In this document: positions 1-8,554 of the stretch, piece by piece | Layout of the letters: each line of letters starts with the position of its first letter | Numbering within the stretch: the stretch's first letter is position 1 | Assembly (NCBI GenBank): GCA_963788325.1 | Contig: CAWBGJ010000014.1 | Coordinates: forward strand, 124,001 to 188,000 | Source: Prado023 sp963788325 | GTDB taxonomy: Bacteria; Actinomycetota; Actinomycetes; S36-B12; CAIYMF01 | Length of the DNA stretch: 64,000 bases | Direction: 5' to 3' | The notes under the pieces: model-generated | What the model was told of the DNA's origin: nothing | What the model saw: the letters and a program-made list of their open reading frames with translations, nothing else | The model's database searches: none | Program-made: the position numbers and the translations under genes

Positions 1-664
1 CCTCCTGCGCGCTGGCCTGGGCGCGGTCGCGGTCAGCGTGGCGATTGCCGGAGCACTCACGGCCACCATGACCGAACCATGGTCCTTCCTGACCGGGCAA
101 CGTGATCGTGGCCTGCAGATCGAGTCGGTGGCGGCGTGGCCGTTCCTGGTGGCCCGGTTGTTCGGTGCCCAGGTGCACGTGGTCTACCGCTACGGCGCCC
201 ATGAGGTGGACGCAGCGGGTGTCGAGCTCATGGCCCGCGTGGCCACAGTGGCCACAGTCCTGCTGCTGGGGACGGTGGCGGTGCAACGCCTGCGGGGTGC
301 GCTGGAGCGGATCCCGGGCCCGGATGTTGCCCTGGCCGCGGTCCTGTTCTCGGTGGTGGGCAGCCGGGTGTTCTCCGGGCAGTACTTCATCTGGTTGCTC
401 GGCCTGGCCGCCGTGTGCCTGGGCGACCCCACCACGCGGATGCGCCGCACGGTCCTGCTGCTCGTCGGTGCGGCGGCCGCGACGCAGCTGATCTACCCCT
501 GGCTCTACACCGCCCTGCTGGAGGGCAATCCTGTGGCCGTGCTCGTGCAGACGGCCCGGGTGGGTCTCACCCTGGCCGCGACCGGAACCGCCCTGGCCGT
601 GCTGCTCGCCGACCGGCCCTCCCCCCTGAACCGACCGACCCTCCCGTCGTGGTTGGACGTGTGA
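1..664 (+). CDS. GT-C/GT87-like membrane glycosyltransferase, 5'-truncated
   Basis: The reading frame is open from the first bases of the window, so only the C-terminal ~220 residues are present. They form several hydrophobic helices with short polar loops. A 'SGQYFIWLLGLAA' stretch resembles the QY-x-W-L segment near the end of GT87/DUF2029-type polyprenyl-phosphate mannosyltransferases. It is probably an integral membrane enzyme that uses a lipid-linked sugar in cell-envelope glycan synthesis. The neighbouring pimB and a second multi-spanning protein of similar type (2245-3696) suggest an envelope-glycan locus. The substrate cannot be read from this fragment. The gene converges on pimB with an 80-bp gap. 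Confidence 0.6.
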   Translation, partial: LLRAGLGAVAVSVAIAGALTATMTEPWSFLTGQRDRGLQIESVAAWPFLVARLFGAQVHVVYRYGAHEVDAAGVELMARVATVATVLLLGTVAVQRLRGALERIPGPDVALAAVLFSVVGSRVFSGQYFIWLLGLAAVCLGDPTTRMRRTVLLLVGAAAATQLIYPWLYTALLEGNPVAVLVQTARVGLTLAATGTALAVLLADRPSPLNRPTLPSWLDV

Positions 665-744
665 CCCCACTCGAACGCTTTCGATCCCGCTCAACCCCGC
701 GGGGCCCCGGTGGGCGTCTGCCGGCACCCCGGCGGAGCGTGGTG

Positions 745-1908
745 TCATTCGGGCGCGCTCACCTCGTCGGGGTCGCGACCATCGAGCATGATCCGCAGCC
801 GATCCGCGGAGTGCTCCCACGTCCAGGACGACTCCACCCACTGACGCCCCGCCGCACCGAGGCGCGCGGCGAGTTCGCGATCGCCTAGCAGCTGGCTGAC
901 CCGAGCCACCAGGGCGTCCTGGTCGTGGCCGCCCACGATGAAGCCCGTCTCACCGTCGCGGACCGCGTCCGGGGCCCCACCCGAGTCCCCGGACACGACC
1001 GGCAGGCCAGTCGCCGACGCCTCGAGGTAGACGATCCCCAGGCCCTCGACATCCCAACCTCGCTGCCTGGTGCGGCACGGCATCGCGAACACGTCCCCGG
1101 CGGCGTAGTGGGCCGGGAGCTCGGACCAGGGCACTCCCCCGGTGATCACCACGTCGCGCTCGAGACCGTGCTCGACCACCAGCCCGGCGAGGTCCTTGCG
1201 GTAGGGGCCACCCCCCACGATGAGCAGGGCCACGTCCTGACCGGCAGCGCGCTGGATCCGCGGCAGAGCCCTGATCAGCGAGTCCTGTCCCTTGCGCGGC
1301 ATGAGCCGGGACACGCACACGACCACGGGCCGCTGCGCCAGGCCGTGCCGCGCCCGGATCTCCTTGCCCTCGCCGACGCGATCAGGGTGGAACGTGTCCG
1401 CATCCACCCCGGGGACGAGCTGGCGCATCCGGCTGGCCGCCGCGGGGGTCAACGCCGAGGCGATCCGCTCGCGGGTGTAGCCGCCGAGGTAGGTGACCCG
1501 GTCCAGCTGCTGGCCGATCCGGCGCAGCATCTGGCGCGAACCGGGCGTCCTGGCCCACGCAGCCTCGTGCCCGTGGGTCATCCCCACGCTGGTGTGGACC
1601 CCCACCTGCGCCAACGGTCCCGCGAGCAGTCCCAGGGGTGCCGCTGCCCCAAACACCACCCGGTCGCATCTTTCGGCCACGGCGATCTCGCGCGCCCGGC
1701 GCAGCACCATGGGCTCGGGCAGCATCAGCGACGTCCGATGGCGGACCACGGGGAACGGCTGCTGCGCATCGAAGGCCGCGTCGCCCTTCCACTTCGGGGC
1801 GTACACGACCACGGACCCCTCCGGCTGGCGGGCCAGAACTCCGTGCACGAAGGCCTGGATCCCACCGGCGCGCGGCGGGAAGTCGTTGGTCACGCACAGG
1901 ACGCGCAT
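745..1908 (-). CDS. pimB: GT4 glycosyltransferase, PimB-type phosphatidylinositol mannoside mannosyltransferase
   Basis: This 387-residue GT-B enzyme starts 'MRVLCVTNDFPPRAGGIQ', the nucleotide-sugar-enzyme signature of PimB-type proteins. It carries 'SRLMPRKGQD' in the middle and the donor-binding 'DVEGLGIVYLEASATGLPVV' segment with E-x7-E spacing. The family adds the second mannose from GDP-mannose to acylated phosphatidylinositol monomannoside on the inner membrane face. I chose ATG 1908 over an in-frame GTG 18 nt upstream because the protein then begins at the conserved MRVL motif and a CAAGAT -10-like element lies 6 nt upstream. Its position near the nuclease, trpD and qcr genes matches Rv2188c in M. 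tuberculosis. Related GT4 enzymes with other acceptors remain possible. Confidence 0.82.
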   Translation of the reverse strand: MRVLCVTNDFPPRAGGIQAFVHGVLARQPEGSVVVYAPKWKGDAAFDAQQPFPVVRHRTSLMLPEPMVLRRAREIAVAERCDRVVFGAAAPLGLLAGPLAQVGVHTSVGMTHGHEAAWARTPGSRQMLRRIGQQLDRVTYLGGYTRERIASALTPAAASRMRQLVPGVDADTFHPDRVGEGKEIRARHGLAQRPVVVCVSRLMPRKGQDSLIRALPRIQRAAGQDVALLIVGGGPYRKDLAGLVVEHGLERDVVITGGVPWSELPAHYAAGDVFAMPCRTRQRGWDVEGLGIVYLEASATGLPVVSGDSGGAPDAVRDGETGFIVGGHDQDALVARVSQLLGDRELAARLGAAGRQWVESSWTWEHSADRLRIMLDGRDPDEVSAPE

Positions 1909-1947
1909 GGGCACATCTTGGCCCACAGACGACCATGACGACGCCCC

Positions 1948-2208
1948 TCAGGCGCTCGCAGCACCTGGCCGGCGCCCGGCCACCCCGGGCTGACCCCTGC
2001 CCGGCTCACCCCGATCGCCCCGTCGGCCCTGCCCCGGGCCGTCTCCGGGCACCATGCGCAGGGGTGGGACCAGGCCGCCGTCGGCCAGGACGGCCAGAGC
2101 AGTCTGCTCCGCCGAACCCAGCCCGACCGGCGGCCCGAGCAGGAATGTGACGACGCAGTCCTCGCATGCCAGGTCGCGCATCTGGCATCCGTCGCAGTCG
2201 ATGATCAT
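1948..2208 (-). CDS. small four-cysteine conserved protein, function unknown
   Basis: This 86-residue protein begins 'MIIDCDGCQMRDLACEDC', giving two CxxC pairs (C5, C8, C15, C18) that could hold zinc or an Fe-S centre. A 'LAVLADGGLVPPLRMVP' segment follows. I recall this N-terminal pattern as a widespread actinobacterial hypothetical protein next to GT4 glycosyltransferases. The last ~30 residues are Gly/Arg/Pro-rich and look poorly conserved. A strong GGGAGGG ribosome site lies a few bases before the ATG. It stands between pimB and the 2245-3696 membrane protein, all on the minus strand. No function can be assigned. Confidence 0.7.
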   Translation of the reverse strand: MIIDCDGCQMRDLACEDCVVTFLLGPPVGLGSAEQTALAVLADGGLVPPLRMVPGDGPGQGRRGDRGEPGRGQPGVAGRRPGAASA

Positions 2209-2244
2209 GGTCCCTCCCTCACACCTCGTGTGCTGGATCGGACG

Positions 2245-3696
2245 CTACGACGGGGGTCCGACATCGGCTCGGGACACCACTTCGAGGGGCGGCTGGGCGG
2301 GGTCCGGCGACGGCGGGGCGAGCCTGCGACCCGGCAGCGTCAGGGAGACCACCACCAGCGCCCCGGACAGCCAGAACTGGTTGTAGAAGGCCTGTTTGTT
2401 GACCAGGTTGGCGACCAGCAGCAGCAGTGCCAGCCACCGCAGGACCTCGCCGAGGTCTGGCTGCCTGCGCCGGACCGTCAGGGCGATTGCGGTCAGGGCT
2501 GCCAGGACCACCAGTCCCGTGATCCAGAACGGCAGCGCCACCCCATAGACGTTGAGCATGAGCAGGTACCAGGTGTTGGCGAACAGGATCGCGTGGAAGG
2601 ACACCAGCAGGCTGATCGTGTCGTGGACGAAGTCCGTCGGGCTGGCCAGGAACCACGGCGCGATGAGCACTGCGGTCAGCGCGCCGGTCGCCACCGCACG
2701 CTGTATCCCGAACGGCCGCCACAGCATCAGCACCGGTAGGAGCAGGGCAAGGTGCTGCTTGCTCGCGCAGGCCAGAGCGAGCGGGAGGATCGCCCACCAG
2801 GCATGCCCCCGATGCATCAGCACGGCCCACCAGACCACCCCGGCCAGCAGTAACGGCTCGGTCCAGGCCTGGTCCATCTGGGTCAGGGTGCCGGGAGCGA
2901 ACAGCAGCAGCGCGACCACCGCGGCCCCGAGCCACGCCCCCGAGGGTTCCCCACTGCGACCTGGAGCGTCCGTCGCACCCGGGCCGGGGTCCGAACCTCC
3001 TCGGCCGCCCCCCTCCGCAGTCGGCCGACCCACGTGTGCGGTCGTGTTCGCCAGCACCCACGCCCCGAGGGCTGCGACGAGGGTCCAGGCCAGCAGCGCC
3101 CAGCGGACGTCGCCGGCCAACCAACGGCCGGGCGCGAGCAGCACTGCTGTCCAGGGCAGGTAGGTGAACGCGTCGGGGACGCCCGGTGAACCGGTCCACG
3201 TCAGGGCGTAGAAGTTGACGCCGTTGGCCAGGGCGTCACTGGCCTGCTGGAGCGTGACCCAGACGTCGATCCTGGGTGCGGGGTCGCGGATCACCGCCAC
3301 CGCGCCAGCGCCGGTGTAGGTGATCACAGTGACTCCCAACGCGGCCAACGCCGGCGCACGCCGCCCGGACCAGAGCAGCACCGCGGCGACCACCGGACCC
3401 ACGATCAACAGCGTTCGGGCAGCCGCGGACGCGGCCGGATCCAGGTATGAGAACAGCGGCACCACGAGCGTGGCCAGGGCGCTGCCCACGAGCATCAGAA
3501 CGACCGCTGGTGCGGTGAGCTCCACTCGGAGCCTGCGCACCTGCCAGAGCATCAGCGCGATTGCACAGATCGTGAGGATGAGGACGATCGGGACCTTGAA
3601 CCGCACCACGCTCCACTGCAGGGCGGTGAAGTAGGCCAGCCACGCGATGGCGAGCACCAGGGACGGCCGCAGCCGGCCTTCGGTGCGCACGGCCAC
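2245..3696 (-). CDS. multi-spanning GT-C family (GT87-like) glycosyltransferase
   Basis: About 483 residues with roughly 10-12 hydrophobic helices. The first ('LVLAIAWLAYFTALQW') starts about 12 residues in, and a polar GG-rich loop interrupts the helices near residue 210. The architecture, and motifs such as 'FTYLPWTAVLLAPGRWL' and 'ACASKQHLALLLPVL', fit polyprenyl-phosphate-sugar mannosyltransferases that act on the outer membrane face. GTG 3696 is chosen because the helices begin at once and it lies 5 nt after the upstream stop; GTG 3690 is equally possible. It is probably co-transcribed with the small zinc-ribbon-like gene at 3702-3938. Sugar donor and acceptor are unknown. Confidence 0.65.
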   Translation of the reverse strand: MAVRTEGRLRPSLVLAIAWLAYFTALQWSVVRFKVPIVLILTICAIALMLWQVRRLRVELTAPAVVLMLVGSALATLVVPLFSYLDPAASAAARTLLIVGPVVAAVLLWSGRRAPALAALGVTVITYTGAGAVAVIRDPAPRIDVWVTLQQASDALANGVNFYALTWTGSPGVPDAFTYLPWTAVLLAPGRWLAGDVRWALLAWTLVAALGAWVLANTTAHVGRPTAEGGGRGGSDPGPGATDAPGRSGEPSGAWLGAAVVALLLFAPGTLTQMDQAWTEPLLLAGVVWWAVLMHRGHAWWAILPLALACASKQHLALLLPVLMLWRPFGIQRAVATGALTAVLIAPWFLASPTDFVHDTISLLVSFHAILFANTWYLLMLNVYGVALPFWITGLVVLAALTAIALTVRRRQPDLGEVLRWLALLLLVANLVNKQAFYNQFWLSGALVVVSLTLPGRRLAPPSPDPAQPPLEVVSRADVGPPS

Positions 3697-3701
3697 TCGC
3701 G

Positions 3702-3938
3702 TCAGCTGGCCGGACGGGCGACGACCTCGATCGCCGCCCCGGAGCCGCACCAGCGGCAGCTCACCGACTCGAGGGTGTCGTCGAGCACCTCGACGGACTC
3801 CACTGCGGGGGCCCCGGCGAGGTCGACGTGCCAGAACTCCCGCGTGCGCCCGCGACGAACGACATCGAAGCGGGTCAGGTTGCCGCACTGCGCGCAGCGC
3901 CAGCGGCTGGCTTCGTCGGGCAGGCGCACGTCGGGCAT
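3702..3938 (-). CDS. small zinc-ribbon-like conserved protein
   Basis: This 78-residue protein has two CxxC knuckles, 'CAQCGNLTRFDV' near residue 15 and 'CRWCGSGAAIEVV' near residue 61. Between them is 'EFWHVDLAGAPAVESVEVL'. The layout is that of a four-cysteine zinc ribbon. I recognise it as a conserved actinobacterial protein of unknown role. ATG 3938 is supported by an AGGAG ribosome site 7 nt upstream. It is the first gene of a likely two-gene unit with the GT-C membrane protein, and lies divergent from the nuclease gene starting at 4074. Confidence 0.72.
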   Translation of the reverse strand: MPDVRLPDEASRWRCAQCGNLTRFDVVRRGRTREFWHVDLAGAPAVESVEVLDDTLESVSCRWCGSGAAIEVVARPAS

Positions 3939-4060
3939 CGGGACTCCTGATTCGATCCGGTGGAACGAGGCCACCCGCAGCGGGCTCGGCTCGGCCGGTG
4001 GACAGAGCGAAAGCCTACCCGCCCCGGCGTGGGACCCGAAGCGATGTCGCACCCCGGACC

Positions 4061-4066
4061 TACGGT
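4061..4066 (+). promoter_or_regulatory. -10 element, leaderless promoter of the DEDD/GIY-YIG nuclease
   Basis: TACGGT ends 7 nt before ATG 4074. Transcription would therefore start at or next to the start codon, and no Shine-Dalgarno sequence is present. Confidence 0.55.
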
Positions 4067-4073
4067 GGGGGCC

Positions 4074-5795
4074 ATGAGCACGGCGACCCAGATGACCTTC
4101 GACGACATGGGCCCCGCGCTGCATGAGGTCACCTTCGTGGTCGTCGACCTCGAGACCGACGGGGGCAGCCCGCAGGGGGCCGGCATCACCGAGATCGGGG
4201 CGGTCAAGGTCCGTGCGGGCCAGGTGGTCGGGGAGTTCCAGACCCTGGTCAGCCTCGGTCGACCACTGCCACCGTTCATCCGGGCGCTGACCGGGATCAC
4301 CGACGAGATGCTGCTCGACGCCCCTGCGCTCTCCGCCGCGCTGCCGGCCTTCCTCGAGTTCGCGCACGGCGCGGTGCTCGTGGCGCACAACGCGCCGTAT
4401 GACGTGGGGTTCCTCAAGGGGGCCTGCGCCCAGATGGACATGCCATGGCCGGACCCGCAGGTGCTGGACACCGCCCGGCTGGCTCGCCACGTCCTGACCC
4501 GCGACGAGGTTCCCAACTGCAAACTCGGCACGCTTGCGCGGCACTTCCGCGCTCAGGTGACCCCGAACCACCGGGCGCTGTCCGATGCCCGAGCCACCGT
4601 CGACGTGCTGCACGGGTTGATGGAACGGGTCGGCAACCTCGGCGTGCACAGCCTGACCGAGCTACAGGGCTACTCCAGCAAGGTCCCGGACACCAGGCGG
4701 CGCAAGCGCGGCCTGGCCGACGGCCTGCCCGACGGCCCGGGCGTGTACGTGTTCGAGGACTCCCAGGGCGTAGCGCTGTATGTCGGGACGTCCCGGTCGA
4801 TCCGGCGCCGGGTCCTCAGCTACTTCACAGCCGCGGAGCAGCGCCGCCGGATGACCGAGATGGTGGGGTTGGCCACCAAGGTGGTCGCGGTTCCGTGCGC
4901 CACGGCTCTGGAGGCCCAGGTGCAGGAATTGCGCACCATCGCGGCCCGGGCACCCAGGTACAACCGGCGCTCGACCCGGCCGCAGAACGCGGTCTGGCTC
5001 AAACTCACGGTCGAGCGGTTCCCGCGGATCAGCATCGTGAGCGCCCTGCGCCCCGATGTGGACGCTGGCGCCCGGTACATCGGCCCGTACACCAGTCGCC
5101 GCGCCGCCGAAGCTGCTGCCGAAGCTCTGGCCGAGGCCCTTCCCCTGCGCACCTGCACCCAGGCTCTGACCCGCCGGCCCAAGGCCTCGGCATGTGTGCT
5201 GGCCGATCTCGGCCGGTGCCCGGCCCCGTGCACCGGGGAGATCTCAGTGCAGGACTACGCCGCCATCGTCGCCCGGGCGCAGGTTGCCCTCAGTGAGGAT
5301 CCCCGCGAGGTGATCCAGGCCCTCAGCCTACGGATGGACGCCCTCGCGGGGCAGGAGCGCTACGAGGAGGCCGGCGCGTGGCGTGACCGGCTCTCCGCCC
5401 TGCTGCGCGGCGTCGACCTCGCCGGCACCCTGGACCTGCTCGGGCGGACCCGCCAGGTCGTGGCCGCGCGGCCCACGGACGATTTCGGCTGGGAGGTCCA
5501 CGTGATCAGGCACGGCCGGCTGGCCGGCGCGGGCCGGATCCCGGCGGGCACGGACCCCGCCGGCCCGCTGGCCGCGATCCTGGCCGCGGCTGTTGAGGTG
5601 GCCGAGCCCGCACCTGCTGCCAGTGCAGCCCTGCCTGAGGAGACCCAGATCCTGGCGCGCTGGTTGTTCGGCGACGGCGTCCGGCTGGTGGACCTCGACG
5701 GGCCACCGTTGGCCTGGCCGGTGCACGCCGCCGCCTCGCATCGGAGCACCTTCGAGGTGGACCTGCGCGACCGCCACCTCGACCTGGTCACCTGA
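4074..5795 (+). CDS. DEDDh 3'-5' exonuclease fused to UvrC-like GIY-YIG endonuclease (Cho-type)
   Basis: The 573-residue protein has two nuclease modules. Residues ~15-180 are a DnaQ-like DEDDh exonuclease: 'VVVDLETDGG' carries the first Asp/Glu pair, 'HNAPYDVGFL' the second motif and 'HRALSDARATVDVL' the catalytic His and last Asp. Residues ~215-300 are a GIY-YIG domain ('GVYVFEDSQGVALYVGTS') followed by UvrC-like sequence with a 'CVLADLGRCPAPC' cysteine cluster. M. tuberculosis has the same architecture in Rv2191, in the same neighbourhood. A role in excision or processing of damaged DNA is expected. ATG 4074 is chosen because the conserved domain starts there and a -10 box sits 7 nt upstream. 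Confidence 0.85.
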   Translation: MSTATQMTFDDMGPALHEVTFVVVDLETDGGSPQGAGITEIGAVKVRAGQVVGEFQTLVSLGRPLPPFIRALTGITDEMLLDAPALSAALPAFLEFAHGAVLVAHNAPYDVGFLKGACAQMDMPWPDPQVLDTARLARHVLTRDEVPNCKLGTLARHFRAQVTPNHRALSDARATVDVLHGLMERVGNLGVHSLTELQGYSSKVPDTRRRKRGLADGLPDGPGVYVFEDSQGVALYVGTSRSIRRRVLSYFTAAEQRRRMTEMVGLATKVVAVPCATALEAQVQELRTIAARAPRYNRRSTRPQNAVWLKLTVERFPRISIVSALRPDVDAGARYIGPYTSRRAAEAAAEALAEALPLRTCTQALTRRPKASACVLADLGRCPAPCTGEISVQDYAAIVARAQVALSEDPREVIQALSLRMDALAGQERYEEAGAWRDRLSALLRGVDLAGTLDLLGRTRQVVAARPTDDFGWEVHVIRHGRLAGAGRIPAGTDPAGPLAAILAAAVEVAEPAPAASAALPEETQILARWLFGDGVRLVDLDGPPLAWPVHAAASHRSTFEVDLRDRHLDLVT

Positions 5796-5822
5796 GCCGG
5801 GGCGCCACACACACTCCGCACA

Positions 5823-5864
5823 CACGACTCACGGCCGGCCCCTGGGGGTCGGCCGTGAGTCGTG
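5823..5864. terminator. bidirectional hairpin terminator between convergent genes
   Basis: Two perfectly complementary 15-nt arms (5823-5837 and 5850-5864) continue inward through further G-C and G-U pairs to a loop of about 4 nt. There is no U-tract, as is common for actinobacterial terminators. It lies exactly between the nuclease stop (5795) and the qcrB stop (5871), so it can serve both strands. Confidence 0.75.
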
Positions 5865-5870
5865 CAGTGC

Positions 5871-7538
5871 TCAGTGCGGGGACTGGCCCGCGATCTCCGC
5901 GGCAGCCTGCGAGCCGGTCTCCACCGCATCGTGCAGCTCGTGCTCGATGTGTGCGTTGGCCTCGGCGAGCTCGTCGTCGGTGGGCAGTGGGATGTTGTCC
6001 CGGTAGAAGAAGCTCGAGACCTTCGCCCGCGTCCGCTCCTTGCGGGAGGCCGGGTTCGACACGCCGTTCTCGTCCAGGGCCTCGGGCAATTCCAACGGCT
6101 CGCGGTCGGTCTTGGACATGATCTTCGCCCGGGTCTCGTCGTCGACCGGCTCGTGGATCTCGAGGAACTCGCCGCTGGGAAGGCGCAGCACACGCCCGGT
6201 CTCCCGACCGTGCAGGAGCATGTCGCGGTCACGACGTTGCAGTGCCAGCGCCCAGCGTTTGGTGACGATGAACGTCACCACCGGGACCACGAAGAGGCTG
6301 ACCTGCAGTACCCGAATCATCGTGTTGAAGCTCAGGCTGAAGTTGTAGGCGATGATGTCGTTCCCGCCGCCGATCATGAGCACGATGTACCAGGACACCA
6401 CAGCCGCGCCCAGGGCGGTGCGGGTGGGGGCGTTGCGCGGGCGATCCAGCAGGTGGTGCTCCTGGTTGTCCCGAGTCGCGTAGCGCTCGATCCATGGGTA
6501 AGCCCCGACCAGCAGCAGCAGTATGGGTGGGATCACCATCGCAGGGATGAGCAGACTCAGGGTCAGCGTGACCCCGAAGGCGCTGATCTCCCAGGCTGGC
6601 ATGAGCCGCAGTGCCCCATCCAGGAAGCCGACGTACCAGTCCGGCTGCGATCCGGCGGTGACCTGGTCGGGCATGTACGGTCCGTAGGCCCAGATCGGGT
6701 TGATCTGGAACAGGCCGGCCAGAGCGACGATCGTGCCGAAGACCACGAAGAAGAACCCACCGGCCTTGGCCATGTACACCGGCATGAGGGGATAGCCGAC
6801 GACATTGTCGTTCGTGCGACCCGGGCCGGGGAACTGGGTGTGCTTCTGATACCAGACCATCATCAGGTGCGCGGTGACCAGCGCGAGGATGAGTCCGGGG
6901 ATCAGCAGGATGTGCAGGCCGTAGAGCCGCGGGATGAACGACGTACCCGGGAACTCACCGTTGAAGAGCAGGAACGAGAACCAGGTCCCGATCACCGGGC
7001 TGGCCTGGATGATCCCCTGGGTGATCCGCAGGCCTGTGCCGGAGAGCAGGTCGTCGGGGAGCGAGTAACCAGAGAACCCGGCAGCCACAGCCAGCACGAA
7101 CAGCACGACACCAATGACCCAGTTGAGCTCACGGGGCTTGCGGAACGCGCCGGTGAAGAACACGCGCAGCAGGTGGATCGCAATCGCGGCCACGAAGAAC
7201 AACGCTGCCATGTGATGGATCTGGCGGATGAGCAGGCCACCGCGGACATCGAACGAGATGTCGAGGGTCGAAGCCATCGACTCGCTCATCTTCACGCCCT
7301 TGAGCGGGGCGTAGGAGCCGTCGTAGACGATCTCGATCATCGAGGGCTTGAACCACAGGGTCAGGTAGACGCCTGTCAGCAGGATGATGATGAACGAGTA
7401 CAGAGCGATCTCACCGAGCATGAACGACCAGTGGTCCGGGAAGACCTTGTTCAGGCTGCGCCGCAGGAAGTTGGAGTTGCCCAGCCGGTCATCGGTCCAG
7501 CCGGCTGCCTTGCCCCCGGACTCCACCACGACACTCAT
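5871..7538 (-). CDS. qcrB: cytochrome bc1 complex cytochrome b subunit QcrB
   Basis: This 555-residue membrane protein carries the two bis-His haem b sites of cytochrome b. Relevant stretches include 'IHHMAALFFVAAIAIHLL' near residue 100 and 'YGLHILLIPGLILALVTAHL' near residue 200. A ~100-residue C-terminal cytoplasmic extension is typical of actinobacterial QcrB. It oxidises menaquinol and passes electrons to the Rieske centre and haem b in the bcc-aa3 supercomplex. Its ATG overlaps the qcrA stop in an ATGA, indicating translational coupling. It is the last gene of the ctaE-qcrC-qcrA-qcrB unit and ends in a bidirectional hairpin. Confidence 0.97.
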   Translation of the reverse strand: MSVVVESGGKAAGWTDDRLGNSNFLRRSLNKVFPDHWSFMLGEIALYSFIIILLTGVYLTLWFKPSMIEIVYDGSYAPLKGVKMSESMASTLDISFDVRGGLLIRQIHHMAALFFVAAIAIHLLRVFFTGAFRKPRELNWVIGVVLFVLAVAAGFSGYSLPDDLLSGTGLRITQGIIQASPVIGTWFSFLLFNGEFPGTSFIPRLYGLHILLIPGLILALVTAHLMMVWYQKHTQFPGPGRTNDNVVGYPLMPVYMAKAGGFFFVVFGTIVALAGLFQINPIWAYGPYMPDQVTAGSQPDWYVGFLDGALRLMPAWEISAFGVTLTLSLLIPAMVIPPILLLLVGAYPWIERYATRDNQEHHLLDRPRNAPTRTALGAAVVSWYIVLMIGGGNDIIAYNFSLSFNTMIRVLQVSLFVVPVVTFIVTKRWALALQRRDRDMLLHGRETGRVLRLPSGEFLEIHEPVDDETRAKIMSKTDREPLELPEALDENGVSNPASRKERTRAKVSSFFYRDNIPLPTDDELAEANAHIEHELHDAVETGSQAAAEIAGQSPH

Positions 7539-8554
7539 CCGCGCTCCCAGAAACTCGGTCCCACGGGCTGCTCGAAGTCGCTGACGGCGACCAGATAGCC
7601 CTCCTCGTCAACGGTGATCGGCAACTGCGGCATCTCTCGCGCAGCAGGTCCGAAGACCACAGCACCCGAATCCGCCAGGTCGAAGGTCGACTGGTGACAC
7701 GGACACAACAAATGGTGAGTCCGCTGCTCGTAAAGCGCAATCGGACAGCCCACGTGGGTGCAGATCTTGGAGTAGGCCAGGATTCCCTCGACATCCCAAC
7801 CCTCGCCCTGCTGGGACACGATCTCGTCCGGAGCCATCCGGACCAGGATGATGGCGGCCTTGGCGCGGGCGTTGAGGTTGCCGGCCTCCTCCTCCACCTC
7901 AGTGAGGTTCGCCGGGACGGCGGCGACCAGGCCACCGACCGGGATGTCCTCAGGCCGGACCGGGTTCAGCGAGACGTCGGTCAGGATCCGCACGTTCTTG
8001 CCCCAGATGGTCACCGACAGCTGCTCGGCAGGGCTGGGCGCGCCCTCGGGCGCGAAGTACATGTCGCGCAGGAGCACCACCAGTGGCAGTGGGAGCACCA
8101 GCATCGCGCCGATCAGTGTCCGGCGGATGATCGGCCGGGAGCCGAAGCCCGAGTCTGCAGCCCCCCGCTCGAAGGCCTCCACGGCAGCAGCGCGTTCCTG
8201 CGCCGAGGAGCGCATCTCGTGGCGCTGTGCCACGACCTCGTTGCCCGGCATCAGCTTGCGCGCCCAGTGGATCGCACCGATGCCGATCAACAGGATGCCC
8301 AGGCCCATGCTCAAGCCCAGGGCAAGGTTCAGGGCACCGATCGGCCCGAGCAGCGGGATATTCACGCCGGCGTCGACCGGGATCACGATGTAGGCCACGA
8401 CGGCCAGGAGCAGCAGGAGCGTGGCCAGGACGAACATGGCCGCGACCTGACGCTCTGCGCGCTTGGCAGCCTTCGGGTCGACGTCCGTGCGGCGCGGGTG
8501 GTGTGCGGCGGTGGCCGCGACGAAGTCCGGCTCAGTCTGCGTGGAGTCGCTCAT
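7535..8554 (-). CDS. qcrA: Rieske 2Fe-2S subunit QcrA of the cytochrome bc1 complex
   Basis: The 339-residue protein has about three N-terminal transmembrane helices, the actinobacterial form, and a C-terminal Rieske domain. The cluster-binding boxes are 'CTHVGC' and 'CPCHQS', each giving one Cys and one His ligand. It transfers electrons from menaquinol to the dihaem QcrC. ATG 8554 overlaps the qcrC stop (8551-8553) as ATGA, and its own stop overlaps the qcrB start the same way. Upstream in-frame codons lie inside qcrC and are rejected. Confidence 0.96.
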   Translation of the reverse strand: MSDSTQTEPDFVAATAAHHPRRTDVDPKAAKRAERQVAAMFVLATLLLLLAVVAYIVIPVDAGVNIPLLGPIGALNLALGLSMGLGILLIGIGAIHWARKLMPGNEVVAQRHEMRSSAQERAAAVEAFERGAADSGFGSRPIIRRTLIGAMLVLPLPLVVLLRDMYFAPEGAPSPAEQLSVTIWGKNVRILTDVSLNPVRPEDIPVGGLVAAVPANLTEVEEEAGNLNARAKAAIILVRMAPDEIVSQQGEGWDVEGILAYSKICTHVGCPIALYEQRTHHLLCPCHQSTFDLADSGAVVFGPAAREMPQLPITVDEEGYLVAVSDFEQPVGPSFWERG